Positions 10,762 through 17,314 of a DNA stretch of 36,473 nt are shown here, piece by piece. How positions within the stretch are numbered: position 1 is the first letter of the stretch; each line of letters begins with the position of its first letter. The position numbers and the translations under genes are program-made. The DNA is taken from contig NZ_RFFG01000081.1 of NCBI RefSeq assembly GCF_003696215.1, positions 1 through 36,473 on the forward strand, read 5' to 3'. The stretch comes from Actinomadura harenae. Lineage in GTDB: Bacteria; Actinomycetota; Actinomycetes; Streptosporangiales; Streptosporangiaceae. The notes beneath the pieces were generated by a model. The model searched no databases, had not been told where the DNA came from, and was given only the letters and a program-made list of their open reading frames with translations.

Positions 10762-11655
10762 GTGTCCGACTCACCGGTGCAGACGTCGGCGACGGTCCTG
10801 ACGGTCCGCCAGGTGCAGGACTACCACGCGCTGACGCTGGTGGCCCCGGCCATAGCCGAGCGGTTCCGGCCCGGCCAGTTCGTGGCGCTCGCCGTCGGCG
10901 GCGAGCACTCCGCCCGGCTGGTGCGGCGCTGCTTCTCGGTCTACGAGGTCAAGTCGGACTACGGCGGGACGATCGAGATCGTGTTCGCCGACACCGAGCC
11001 CGGCACGGCCTGGCTCGCGGGGCGCCGCTCCCGCGACCAGGTCGACCTGCTCGGCCCGCTCGGCCGCCCGTTCCGCCTGCCCCGCGACCCGGTGAACTGC
11101 CTGCTGGTCGGCGGCGGCCCCCAGGGCGCGGCGCTGTTCGCGCTCGCCGACACCCTGGCCCGCCGCGGCTGCAAGGTCCACTTCGTGCTCGCCGGCGGGT
11201 CCGCCCCGGAGGTGTTCGGCTCCCGGATGGCCCAGCGCATCGGCGACTCCGCCCTGTCGGTCACCGAGGACGGCTCGCTCGGCGAGCGCGGCACCGTCCG
11301 CGACGTCCTGCCCCGGGCCATCGACGAGACCGGCGCGGACGTCGTCTACGCCTGCGGCCCGACCTCGCTGCTGCGCGCGGTCACCCGCGTCGCGGGCGAC
11401 TTCGGGCTGCCGTCCCAGGTGTTCCTGGAGGAGTTCCTCCAGTCCACCGCCGTCTGCGGGATCGGCGTGTGCGGGACGTGCGTCCTGCCGTTCCACGGCG
11501 ACGACGGCGTCACCCGCATGGTCCGGGCCTGCGCGGACGGCCCGGTCCTGCGCGGCGACCGGGTCCGCTGGGGCGACCTCGGCACCATCCCGTTCGACGC
11601 GCTCGGCGCGCCGCGCGTGCTGTCGGCCGTCCCGTCCGAAGGAGCCGGCCGATGA
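10762..11655 (+). CDS. pyrK: Dihydroorotate dehydrogenase electron transfer subunit (FAD, 2Fe-2S)
   Basis: A 297-residue ferredoxin-reductase-like protein that passes electrons from PyrD to NAD+. An N-terminal FAD-binding barrel (FRPGQFVAL, RRCFSVYEV) is followed by an NAD-binding domain (LLVGGGPQGAALFALA) and a C-terminal [2Fe-2S] site with Cys pattern C-x4-C-x2-C-x16-C (VCGIGVCGTC then RAC). GTG 10762 is preceded by GAGAGGGAGA. Its TGA (11653-11655) overlaps an ATG at 11652 that opens a 30-codon mini-ORF leading into pyrD. Together with PyrD it forms the class 1B heterotetramer, acting in the cytoplasm. Confidence 0.93.
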   Translation: MSDSPVQTSATVLTVRQVQDYHALTLVAPAIAERFRPGQFVALAVGGEHSARLVRRCFSVYEVKSDYGGTIEIVFADTEPGTAWLAGRRSRDQVDLLGPLGRPFRLPRDPVNCLLVGGGPQGAALFALADTLARRGCKVHFVLAGGSAPEVFGSRMAQRIGDSALSVTEDGSLGERGTVRDVLPRAIDETGADVVYACGPTSLLRAVTRVAGDFGLPSQVFLEEFLQSTAVCGIGVCGTCVLPFHGDDGVTRMVRACADGPVLRGDRVRWGDLGTIPFDALGAPRVLSAVPSEGAGR

Positions 11656-11744
11656 CCCCCGGGCCGTCCAGACCGTCCCTGCCCCCCAGACCGCCCGTGC
11701 CCTCCAGATCGTCCGTGCCGCCGCGTGAGGGGACCGACCGATGA
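11652..11744 (+). CDS. Pro/Ser/Arg-rich 30-residue mini-ORF bridging pyrK and pyrD
   Basis: ATG 11652 overlaps the pyrK TGA (ATGA) and the mini-ORF's own TGA (11742-11744) overlaps the pyrD ATG (ATGA), so ribosomes could pass pyrK to mini-ORF to pyrD without leaving the message. The predicted peptide begins MTPGPSRPSL and consists largely of three six-residue repeats of the form (S/P)R(P/S)(S/P)(L/V)P encoded by an 18-bp tandem repeat. I know of no homologue. It may be a coupling device rather than a functional peptide, or the spacer may have grown by repeat expansion at what was once a direct pyrK-pyrD overlap. Confidence 0.45.
   Translation: MTPGPSRPSLPPRPPVPSRSSVPPREGTDR
11668..11721 (+). 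repeat. Three tandem 18-bp repeats
   Basis: Units 11668-11685, 11686-11703 and 11704-11721 all have the form CCAGAYCGYCCBTGCCNY and differ at only a few positions. Unit length is a multiple of three, so the mini-ORF frame is preserved. Confidence 0.85.
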
Positions 11745-12997
11745 GCGCCGCGTCCACCGACATGACCGTCCGGATCGGCTCGCTGGAACTGCCCAACCCG
11801 GTGCTCACCGCCGCCGGGTGCGGCGGCAGCGGACGCGAGCTGGCCCCCTTCTTCGACCTCACCCGGATCGGCGCGTTCACCACCGCCTCGGTGACCACCC
11901 AGCCGCGCGCCGGGCGCCCCACCCCCCGCGCCGCCGAGACCCCCGCCGGCCTGCTCACCGCCGTGGGCCTGCCCGGCCCCGGCGTCGAGCCGTTCCTCGA
12001 ACGCGACCTGCCCTGGCTCGTCGACCGCGACGTCCGGACGATCGTGTCGGTCGCGGGCAACAGCGTCGAGGAGTTCGCCGAGGTCGCCCGGCGGCTGCGC
12101 GGCGTCCCGAACATCGCGGCGATCGAGGTCAACGTCGCCTGCCCGAACGTCGCCGACCGGGGCCGCATGTTCGGCTGGCACCCGAGCGCCGCCGCGGCCG
12201 TGGTCGGGGCCGTCCGGCTGCACTCGCGGCCCGGCACCCCCGTCCTGGCCAAGCTCGCCCCCGACGTCACCGACATCGCCCGCATCGCGCTCGCCTGCGT
12301 GGACGCGGGCGCCGACGGCCTCACCCTGGTCAACACCATGGAGGGCATGGCGATCGACCCGGTCACGCTGCGCCCGGCGCTGACCGGCGTGTCCGGCGGG
12401 CTGTCCGGGCCCGCGATCCGCCCCGTCGCGGTCCGCTGCGTCTACCAGGTGCACGCCGCGCTCCCCGACACCCCGATCATCGGCGTCGGCGGCGTCGACT
12501 CCGGCCTCGCCGCCCTGGAGTTCATCCTGGCCGGGGCGAGCGCCGTCGCCCTCGGCACCACCCTGTTCCACGAGCCCGGGGCGCCGCTGCGCGTGCTGCG
12601 CGAGCTGGAGGACGCCCTGGCGTCCCGCCGCATCGCGCACCTCGCCGACGCCGTCGGGCTCGCCCACAAGCCCGCGGGGTACGTCCCGCCGCGCGTCCTG
12701 CCCCTGCCCCCGGGCGACACGGAGGCCGCCGCCGACCCCGGGGAGGCCCCTGTGGTCGCCGCTGAGGCGCCGAACGGCGCGTCCGGCCCCCGGAGGCGCC
12801 CGGCGTCCCCCGCGGCCGCTGACGCCGCGTTCGGGGCGCAGTCAGACGGCTCAGGCGGCGCGGACGCCCGTCCGGAGGCCCGCGAGGGCTCCGCACGGTC
12901 CTGGGAGGCGCGGATCCCCGCGCCCGCGGGCCCCCGCCGCCCGGACGCCCCGGCCCCCGAACCCGCCGCGGCCGACACCAAGGAGAGACTCCCGTGA
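11741..12997 (+). CDS. pyrD: Dihydroorotate dehydrogenase, class 1B catalytic subunit
   Basis: Residues 1 to about 320 form the FMN barrel: LPNPVLTAAGCGGSG (17-31), EVNVACPNV with the class 1 active-site Cys (C134), the substrate loop VNTMEGMAID, and the phosphate-binding IIGVGGVDSG. Class 1B identity is supported by Cys in place of Ser and by the adjacent pyrK. It oxidises dihydroorotate to orotate. Unusually, the last 90 or so residues (about 322-418) form a low-complexity Pro/Ala/Gly tail; family members usually end near 305-330. The tail stays in frame to a stop overlapped by the pyrF GTG (GTGA), so it is not an obvious frameshift. Confidence 0.93.
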   Translation: MSAASTDMTVRIGSLELPNPVLTAAGCGGSGRELAPFFDLTRIGAFTTASVTTQPRAGRPTPRAAETPAGLLTAVGLPGPGVEPFLERDLPWLVDRDVRTIVSVAGNSVEEFAEVARRLRGVPNIAAIEVNVACPNVADRGRMFGWHPSAAAAVVGAVRLHSRPGTPVLAKLAPDVTDIARIALACVDAGADGLTLVNTMEGMAIDPVTLRPALTGVSGGLSGPAIRPVAVRCVYQVHAALPDTPIIGVGGVDSGLAALEFILAGASAVALGTTLFHEPGAPLRVLRELEDALASRRIAHLADAVGLAHKPAGYVPPRVLPLPPGDTEAAADPGEAPVVAAEAPNGASGPRRRPASPAAADAAFGAQSDGSGGADARPEAREGSARSWEARIPAPAGPRRPDAPAPEPAAADTKERLP

Positions 12998-13692
12998 CCG
13001 CAGTACCGGCCCCCATCGCCGTCGCCCTCGACGCCCCCGACCTGGACACGGCCGCGCGCTGGGCCAGCCAGGTCACCCCGCACGTGAGCACCGTCAAGGT
13101 CGGCCTCGAGCTCTACCTCCGCTACGGCCCCGACGTGGTCGCCAGCGTCCGCGGGGCCAGCGGCGTCCAGGTCTTCCTGGACCTGAAGCTCCACGACATC
13201 CCCGCGACCGTCGCGGGCGCCACCCGCGCCGTCGCCCGCCTCAAGCCCGCCTACCTGACCGTCCACGCCGCGGGCGGCCCCGCCATGATCCGCGCCGCCG
13301 CCGAGGCCGCCCCGGACACCCGCGTCGCCGCCGTGACCGTCCTGACGTCCCTGGACGACGCCGACCTCGCCGGGATCGGCCTCGCGGGCCCCGCGTCCGA
13401 CGCCGTCCTGCGCCTGGCCGCCCTGTCGGTCGAGGCGGGCGCCCGCGCCCTCGTCTGCTCCGCGCACGAGGCCGCCGCCGTCCGCGCCGAGGTCGGCCCC
13501 GAGATCACCCTGATCACCCCCGGCGTCCGCCCGGCCGGCGCCGCCACCCAGGACCAGGCCCGCGTCGCCACCCCCGAGCAGGCCCTCGCCGCCGGCGCCG
13601 ACCTCCTCGTCATCGGCCGCCCCATCACCGGCGCCCCCGACCCCGGCGCCGCCGCCGCCTCCATCGCAACTTCGTTGCGCCACGTTGTTTGA
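12994..13692 (+). CDS. pyrF: Orotidine 5'-phosphate decarboxylase
   Basis: A 232-residue TIM barrel that decarboxylates OMP to UMP, the last step of the pathway. The catalytic DLKLHDIPATV is at 63-73 (K65, D68), with VALDAPDL near the N-terminus, LTSLDD, and the phosphate-binding LITPGVRP and VIGRPIT near the end. GTG 12994 overlaps the pyrD stop. Length is normal for the shorter bacterial form. It is the last pyr gene; the stop codon lies at the start of a 42-base direct repeat, and a strong hairpin follows about 125 bases later. Confidence 0.96.
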   Translation: MTAVPAPIAVALDAPDLDTAARWASQVTPHVSTVKVGLELYLRYGPDVVASVRGASGVQVFLDLKLHDIPATVAGATRAVARLKPAYLTVHAAGGPAMIRAAAEAAPDTRVAAVTVLTSLDDADLAGIGLAGPASDAVLRLAALSVEAGARALVCSAHEAAAVRAEVGPEITLITPGVRPAGAATQDQARVATPEQALAAGADLLVIGRPITGAPDPGAAAASIATSLRHVV

Positions 13693-13769
13693 TTGAGCCC
13701 CCGGCTCCGCGCCCTCGCCTGGCGGCTGTGTTGACTGAGCCTCCGGCTCCGCGCCCTCGCCTGGCGGCT
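13689..13769. repeat. Two direct copies of a 39-bp repeat (period 42)
   Basis: Bases 13689-13727 and 13731-13769 are the same sequence with two changes, beginning TTGAYTGAGC and ending CTCGCCTGGCGGCT. The first copy includes the pyrF stop codon. No open frame or known element explains it. Confidence 0.85.
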
Positions 13770-13792
13770 CGGGCGCGGCCCGGTGACTCGTG

Positions 13793-13869
13793 CGAGTGCG
13801 GCATCGCTTCGCGATCAACCGTGCGGGGCTCGCCTTCGGCGTCGCCCCGCACGGTTGGTAACGCACTCG
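13793..13869. terminator. Branched hairpin element, likely pyr operon terminator
   Basis: Three stems nest without overlap: an outer CGAGTGCG/CGCACTCG (13793-13800 with 13862-13869), a small ATCGC-TTC-GCGAT hairpin (13803-13815), and a perfect 14-bp hairpin CAACCGTGCGGGGC/GCCCCGCACGGTTG (13816-13829 with 13844-13857) whose loop has its own CGCC-TTC-GGCG hairpin. The 14-bp stem alone would be a good terminator for the pyr operon. The full form looks like a three-way junction and could be a palindromic repeat element. Confidence 0.6.
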
Positions 13870-13905
13870 CTGCGCGGCCTCAGCGCGTCACAGGGCGAAG
13901 TACGC

Positions 13906-14057
13906 GCGGGGCTGAGGACTGCGCGCGGGTTGAGGGCCGCGCGGGGTTGGAGGCAGCGCTGGCTGACCACCGCGCGGGCTGACCACCGCGCGGGCTGACC
14001 ACCGCGCGGGCTGAGCGCCGTGCGGGGTGAAGAGCGCGCGGGGTGAGGAGCGCGCTT
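13906..14057. repeat. Degenerate tandem array of 16-bp units
   Basis: From 13962 six consecutive 16-bp units are clear: three identical copies of GCTGACCACCGCGCGG (13962-14009), then GCTGAGCGCCGTGCGG, GGTGAAGAGCGCGCGG and GGTGAGGAGCGCGCTT to 14057. Upstream, 13906-13961 holds about three more diverged units of similar length. There are no unique spacers, so this is not CRISPR. The six clear units are rich in CG and TGA and code for nothing convincing. Confidence 0.85.
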
Positions 14058-14414
14058 CGGCCGGAAATCTTTGATCGTCGTCCGTCGAGCGCGCGCCTGG
14101 GGCGTGCGGATCGGCGGTGTGCCCGGGGGCGGGGCGAAAACGTGACCAAGATCATCTTTGGGCGGGGTGATGAGTGACGGGTTTCGGGGGTTTATGGGGG
14201 GAAAGTTGCGATCTTGGCTATGTGTCCAGGTGGCGGGGCCGAGGCCGTCTGACGGGGCCGAGTTGGGTACACTCTGTATTCAGGACACTCCAAGGAGTGA
14301 TTTTCGTGATTTTGTGGCGGGTAAAACGGCACTTCACGTTGCCTTATGGGCCGTGAACTCGCTAGTTTCCCGTCCCGTCCGACTCCGTCGAGTGGAAACC
14401 TGAGGTGACCCGGC
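14058..14414 (+). promoter_or_regulatory. Upstream region of the mIHF gene, with candidate -10
   Basis: No credible gene is present; an 81-residue frame at 14158-14403 lacks any motif and looks accidental. Composition is more AT-rich than elsewhere. TACACT (14268-14273) is a plausible TAnnnT -10, without a good -35, giving a leader of about 130 bases. The palindrome CACTCC-AA-GGAGTG at 14286-14299 lies just downstream of the start point and could be an operator. Confidence in the promoter is modest. Confidence 0.4.
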
Positions 14415-14741
14415 GTGGCTCTTCCGCCCCTAACCCCCGAACAGCGCGCCGCAGCCCTGGAGAAGGCTGCCAAGGCGCGCAAGGAGCGTGCCGAGGTTAA
14501 GAACCGGCTGAAGCACGGGGGGACCTCGCTTGCCGAGGTTCTCAAGGAGGGTCAGTCCGACGACGTCATCGGAAAGATGAAGGTGTCGGCTCTCCTGGAA
14601 TCCCTGCCCGGTGTGGGCAAGGTCCGTGCGAAGCAGATCATGGAGCGCCTGGGCATCGCCGAGTCCCGCCGTGTGCGGGGCCTCGGCGCCAACCAGCGCG
14701 CCTCCCTGGAGCGTGAGTTCGGCGGCGGTGGAAACCGCTGA
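14415..14741 (+). CDS. Actinobacterial integration host factor (mIHF/sIHF)
   Basis: A 108-residue basic DNA-binding protein, the length of Streptomyces sIHF. A long basic N-terminal helix (EQRAAALEKAAKARKERAEVKNRLKHG split over residues about 8-36) precedes a helix-two-turn-helix fold with LLESLPGVGKVRAKQIMERLGI (about 59-80). The family bends and condenses DNA, assists site-specific recombination, and affects replication and development. It is unrelated to the alpha/beta IHF of enteric bacteria. GTG 14415 has GAGGTG eight bases upstream. It is followed by gmk, the conserved order in actinomycetes, and is the first gene after the repeat-rich spacer. Confidence 0.93.
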   Translation: MALPPLTPEQRAAALEKAAKARKERAEVKNRLKHGGTSLAEVLKEGQSDDVIGKMKVSALLESLPGVGKVRAKQIMERLGIAESRRVRGLGANQRASLEREFGGGGNR

Positions 14742-14835
14742 CCCCCGATCCGCGAGCGGGCGCGACGGTGCTGCCGTCGCGGCCGGCCCGGGCGTGCCCG
14801 GATCCGGCACCAACCCGTTCAGCTCCGGTGCGCCC

Positions 14836-15429
14836 ATGACCGCGCCGGACGGCTCCCAGCTGACGCATGGTCGGCTCGTCCGTCGCCTCACGGTCCTCTC
14901 CGGGCCGTCGGGCGTCGGCAAGAGCACGGTCGTCGCCGAGATCCGGCGGGCCCACCCCGAGGTGTGGCTGTCGGTCTCGGTGACCACCCGGTCCCCCCGA
15001 CCGGGTGAGCAGGACGGCGTGCAGTACCACTTCGTCGACGACGCCGGTTTCGACCGGCTCGTCGCCGAGGGAGAGCTCCTCGAATGGGCGGAGTTCGCGG
15101 GCAACCGTTACGGGACCCCGCGCCGCCCGGTCGAGGAGCGTCTCGGCCGCGGCGAGGCCGTCCTGCTGGAGATCGACCTCCAGGGCGCCCGCCAGGTCCG
15201 GGGGACGATGCCGGAGGCCCGCCTGGTCTTCCTGGCCCCGCCCTCCTGGGACGAGCTGGTCCGCCGCCTCACCGGCCGCGGCACCGAGCCGCCCGAGGTG
15301 ATCGAGCGCCGCCTCGAGGCCGCCCGGGTCGAGCTCGCCGCCGAGAAGGAGTTCGACGTCACGCTGGTGAACACGGCCGTGCAGGACGTCGTGCACGAGC
15401 TGCTAGTCTTGATGGCTGTTCGTCAGTAA
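14836..15429 (+). CDS. gmk: Guanylate kinase
   Basis: A 197-residue enzyme that phosphorylates GMP to GDP with ATP. The P-loop GPSGVGKST is at 23-31, followed by SVTTRSPRPGEQDGVQYHFV (GMP binding), LLEWAEFAGNRYGTP, and LLEIDLQGARQVR. ATG 14836 gives the normal length, but no strong ribosome binding site lies before it. An in-frame GTG at 14728 overlapping the mIHF gene would add 36 low-complexity residues and couple the two genes; I prefer 14836 by length and conservation. TAA is at 15427-15429. rpoZ follows after 75 bases. Confidence 0.92.
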   Translation: MTAPDGSQLTHGRLVRRLTVLSGPSGVGKSTVVAEIRRAHPEVWLSVSVTTRSPRPGEQDGVQYHFVDDAGFDRLVAEGELLEWAEFAGNRYGTPRRPVEERLGRGEAVLLEIDLQGARQVRGTMPEARLVFLAPPSWDELVRRLTGRGTEPPEVIERRLEAARVELAAEKEFDVTLVNTAVQDVVHELLVLMAVRQ

Positions 15430-15504
15430 GCATCCGCGCCGCGCATCCGCCGCCCCGAGAACGGGGTGGGACGCGACGTCGGTCATCTAGTGGAGGGCCA
15501 CCGC

Positions 15505-15759
15505 GTGGCAGCCAGCAACGACGGCATCACCAACCCGTCCGTCGACGACCTGCTCGAGGTCGTCGACACCAAGTACGGTCTCGTGAGCATCGCGGCCAAG
15601 CGTGCCCGGCAGATCAACGCCTACTACGCCCAGCTGGGCGAGGGCCTGCTCGAGTACGTCGGTCCGCTCGTCGAGACCCAGGTGCAGGAGAAGCCCCTCT
15701 CGATCGCGCTCCGCGAGGTCCGCGAGGGCCTGCTCAAGGCCGAGCCCGTCGAGGGCTGA
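15505..15759 (+). CDS. rpoZ: RNA polymerase omega subunit
   Basis: An 84-residue protein with NPSVDDLLEVVDTKYGLVSIAAKRARQIN, the conserved omega core in which the KR/RA segment folds around the beta' C-terminus and aids RNA polymerase assembly. The longer frame from 15466 is rejected: GTG 15505 has GGAGGG eight bases upstream and begins exactly at the family's MAASNDG-like N-terminus. The gmk-rpoZ-coaBC order is typical of many bacteria. A small CCCCG-AGAA-CGGGG hairpin lies in the 75 bases upstream. Confidence 0.94.
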   Translation: MAASNDGITNPSVDDLLEVVDTKYGLVSIAAKRARQINAYYAQLGEGLLEYVGPLVETQVQEKPLSIALREVREGLLKAEPVEG

Positions 15760-15790
15760 CCCGGCGTCCGGTCCGCGGACCGCCGCGTCC

Positions 15791-15796
15791 TAGAGT
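15791..15796 (+). promoter_or_regulatory. Candidate leaderless promoter of coaBC
   Basis: TAGAGT ends seven bases before the coaBC ATG, the spacing expected if transcription starts at the start codon. No ribosome binding site is present, in agreement with a leaderless message, which is common in actinomycetes. The -35 is not recognisable. Confidence 0.5.
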
Positions 15797-15803
15797 CACC
15801 CGT

Positions 15804-17108
15804 ATGACAGCCCCCGACAAGCCCCGCGTGGTGCTCGGCGTCGCCGCCGGGATCGCCGCGTACAAGGTGTGCGAGCTGCTGCGGCGACTCACCGAGTCCG
15901 GCCACGACGTCACGGTCGTGCCGACCGAGGACGCCCTGCGCTTCGTCGGCGAGCCCACCTGGGCCGCCCTGTCCGGCAACCCCGTCTCCACCCGTGTGTG
16001 GGACGGGGTTTCCGGCGTTCCGCACGTGCGCATCGGTCAGTCCGCCGACCTGGTGTTCGTCGCCCCGGCCACGGCCGACCTGCTGGCCCGCGCGGCGCAC
16101 GGGCTGGCCGACGACCTGCTCACCAACACGCTGCTCACCGCGCACTGCCCGGTCGTGTTCGCGCCCGCGATGCACACCGAGATGTGGGAGCACCCGGCCA
16201 CGCAGGCGAACGTCGCGACGCTCCGCGAGCGCGGCGCGATCGTCCTCGACCCGGCGTCCGGGCGCCTCACGGGCAAGGACACCGGGCGCGGGCGGCTGCC
16301 CGAGCCGTCCGAGCTCTTCGACGTCGCCCGCCGCGTCCTCGGCCGCTGGCTGAAGGCCCGCGCCGCCGCCGGGCCCGCGGAGACCGGCTCCGGGACCGTG
16401 GCCGCCGGGCGGCGGGCCGACCCGCACGCGGCGGGCCTGTTCGATCTCGCCGGACGGCACGTCGTGGTGTCCGCAGGCGGCACGCGCGAGGCCCTCGACC
16501 CGGTGCGGTTCCTCGGGAACCGGTCGTCCGGGCTCCAGGGGTACGCGCTCGCCCGGACGGCCCTGGCGCGCGGCGCCCGCGTGACGCTCGTCTCGGCGAA
16601 CGCCGCCCTGCCGGACCCGGCGGGCGCCCACGTCGTCCCCGTGGGGTCGGCGCGCGAGATGCGCGAGGCCGTCCTCGCCGCCGCCGGGGACGCGGACGTG
16701 GTGGTCATGGCCGCCGCCGTCGCCGACTTCCGTCCCGCCGAGTACGTCGACTCCAAGATCAAGAAGGACCCGGACGGGGAGCCCGCGCCGATCCGCCTGG
16801 TGAAGAACCCCGACATCCTCGCCGAGCTGGGCGCGGACCGCCGCCCGGGACGGGTCGTGGTCGGGTTCGCGGCCGAGACCGACGACGTGCTCGCCCACGG
16901 CCGGGAGAAGCTGAAGCGCAAGGGCTGCGACCTGCTGGTGGTCAACCAGGTCGGGGCCGACCTGACCTTCGGACGGCCGGACAACGCGGCGGTCGTGCTC
17001 GGCGCCGACGGCTCGGCGACCGAGATCCCGCGCGGCCCCAAGGAGGATCTCGCCGACGTGGTGTGGGACCTGGCGGCCGCGCGGCTGACGGGCGCGCCTG
17101 AGGCATGA
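15804..17108 (+). CDS. coaBC: Bifunctional phosphopantothenoylcysteine decarboxylase / phosphopantothenate-cysteine ligase
   Basis: A 434-residue two-domain enzyme making 4'-phosphopantetheine for CoA. The N-terminal flavoprotein (CoaC) has LGVAAGIAAYKVCELLR, the catalytic His in VPHVRIGQ (H74), and the PAMHTEMW loop (His in place of the usual Asn, as in other actinobacteria). After a variable Ala/Gly-rich linker near 190-210, the ligase (CoaB) has VVSAGGTREALDPVRFLGNRSSG split at about 221-243 and the KIKK motif at 318-321. ATG 15804 fits the family N-terminus; the longer open frame upstream is an overlap with gmk. The last codons and the stop lie inside a 22-bp tandem repeat. Confidence 0.95.
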   Translation: MTAPDKPRVVLGVAAGIAAYKVCELLRRLTESGHDVTVVPTEDALRFVGEPTWAALSGNPVSTRVWDGVSGVPHVRIGQSADLVFVAPATADLLARAAHGLADDLLTNTLLTAHCPVVFAPAMHTEMWEHPATQANVATLRERGAIVLDPASGRLTGKDTGRGRLPEPSELFDVARRVLGRWLKARAAAGPAETGSGTVAAGRRADPHAAGLFDLAGRHVVVSAGGTREALDPVRFLGNRSSGLQGYALARTALARGARVTLVSANAALPDPAGAHVVPVGSAREMREAVLAAAGDADVVVMAAAVADFRPAEYVDSKIKKDPDGEPAPIRLVKNPDILAELGADRRPGRVVVGFAAETDDVLAHGREKLKRKGCDLLVVNQVGADLTFGRPDNAAVVLGADGSATEIPRGPKEDLADVVWDLAAARLTGAPEA

Positions 17109-17154
17109 CCGAGGCGCGCCTGAGGCGTGACTGAGGCGCGCCTCACCCCGAGGA
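17091..17154. repeat. 22-bp tandem repeat spanning the coaBC stop codon
   Basis: 17091-17112 and 17113-17134 are two copies differing at two positions; a third copy begins at 17135 (GGCGCGCCT) and breaks off. The first copy encodes the final coaBC residues and stop, so the gene end has been duplicated downstream. Confidence 0.8.
17111..17144 (+). terminator. Hairpin after coaBC, probable terminator
   Basis: GAGGCGCGCC (17111-17120) and GGCGCGCCTC (17135-17144) are perfect 10-bp inverted arms around a 14-base loop. It forms from two of the 22-bp repeat units and begins two bases after the coaBC stop. No T-run follows. Confidence 0.5.
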
Positions 17155-17192
17155 CCGGGCGCGGGTCTAGCTGTTCTCGAGGTCGTTCCCGA

Positions 17193-17198
17193 TAGACT
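17193..17198 (+). promoter_or_regulatory. Candidate metK promoter -10
   Basis: TAGACT is a good TAnnnT element in a locally AT-richer patch; the matching -35 is weak. A start near 17205 would leave a leader of about 110 bases. The leader lacks the conserved cores of the SAM riboswitch classes I know. The metK ribosome binding site AAGGAG is at 17299-17304. Confidence 0.35.
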
Positions 17199-17314
17199 CG
17201 CATGGAAAACTCAAGCGCAAGCCCGGGGGCGGGGGGCCGGCGTCTCCCGCCATCAACACCGAATAGTCCGTTCTGCGACGTCAGTCAGCAGCCGCTGCAA
17301 GGAGTTCACGTAAC

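Noticed and set aside
13906..14057. CRISPR array
   Set aside because: Units are contiguous without unique spacers, only 16 bp long and degenerate, and no cas gene is nearby.
14158..14403. 81-codon open frame between the repeat array and the mIHF gene
   Set aside because: No motif, mixed composition, no ribosome binding site, and it overlaps the likely mIHF promoter.
15466..15504. Longer rpoZ start at 15466
   Set aside because: The ribosome binding site lies inside this stretch, before GTG 15505, and the residues are not part of omega.
17205..17314. SAM riboswitch upstream of metK
   Set aside because: I looked for the conserved cores of the SAM riboswitch classes I know and did not see them; the leader is short and GC-rich.
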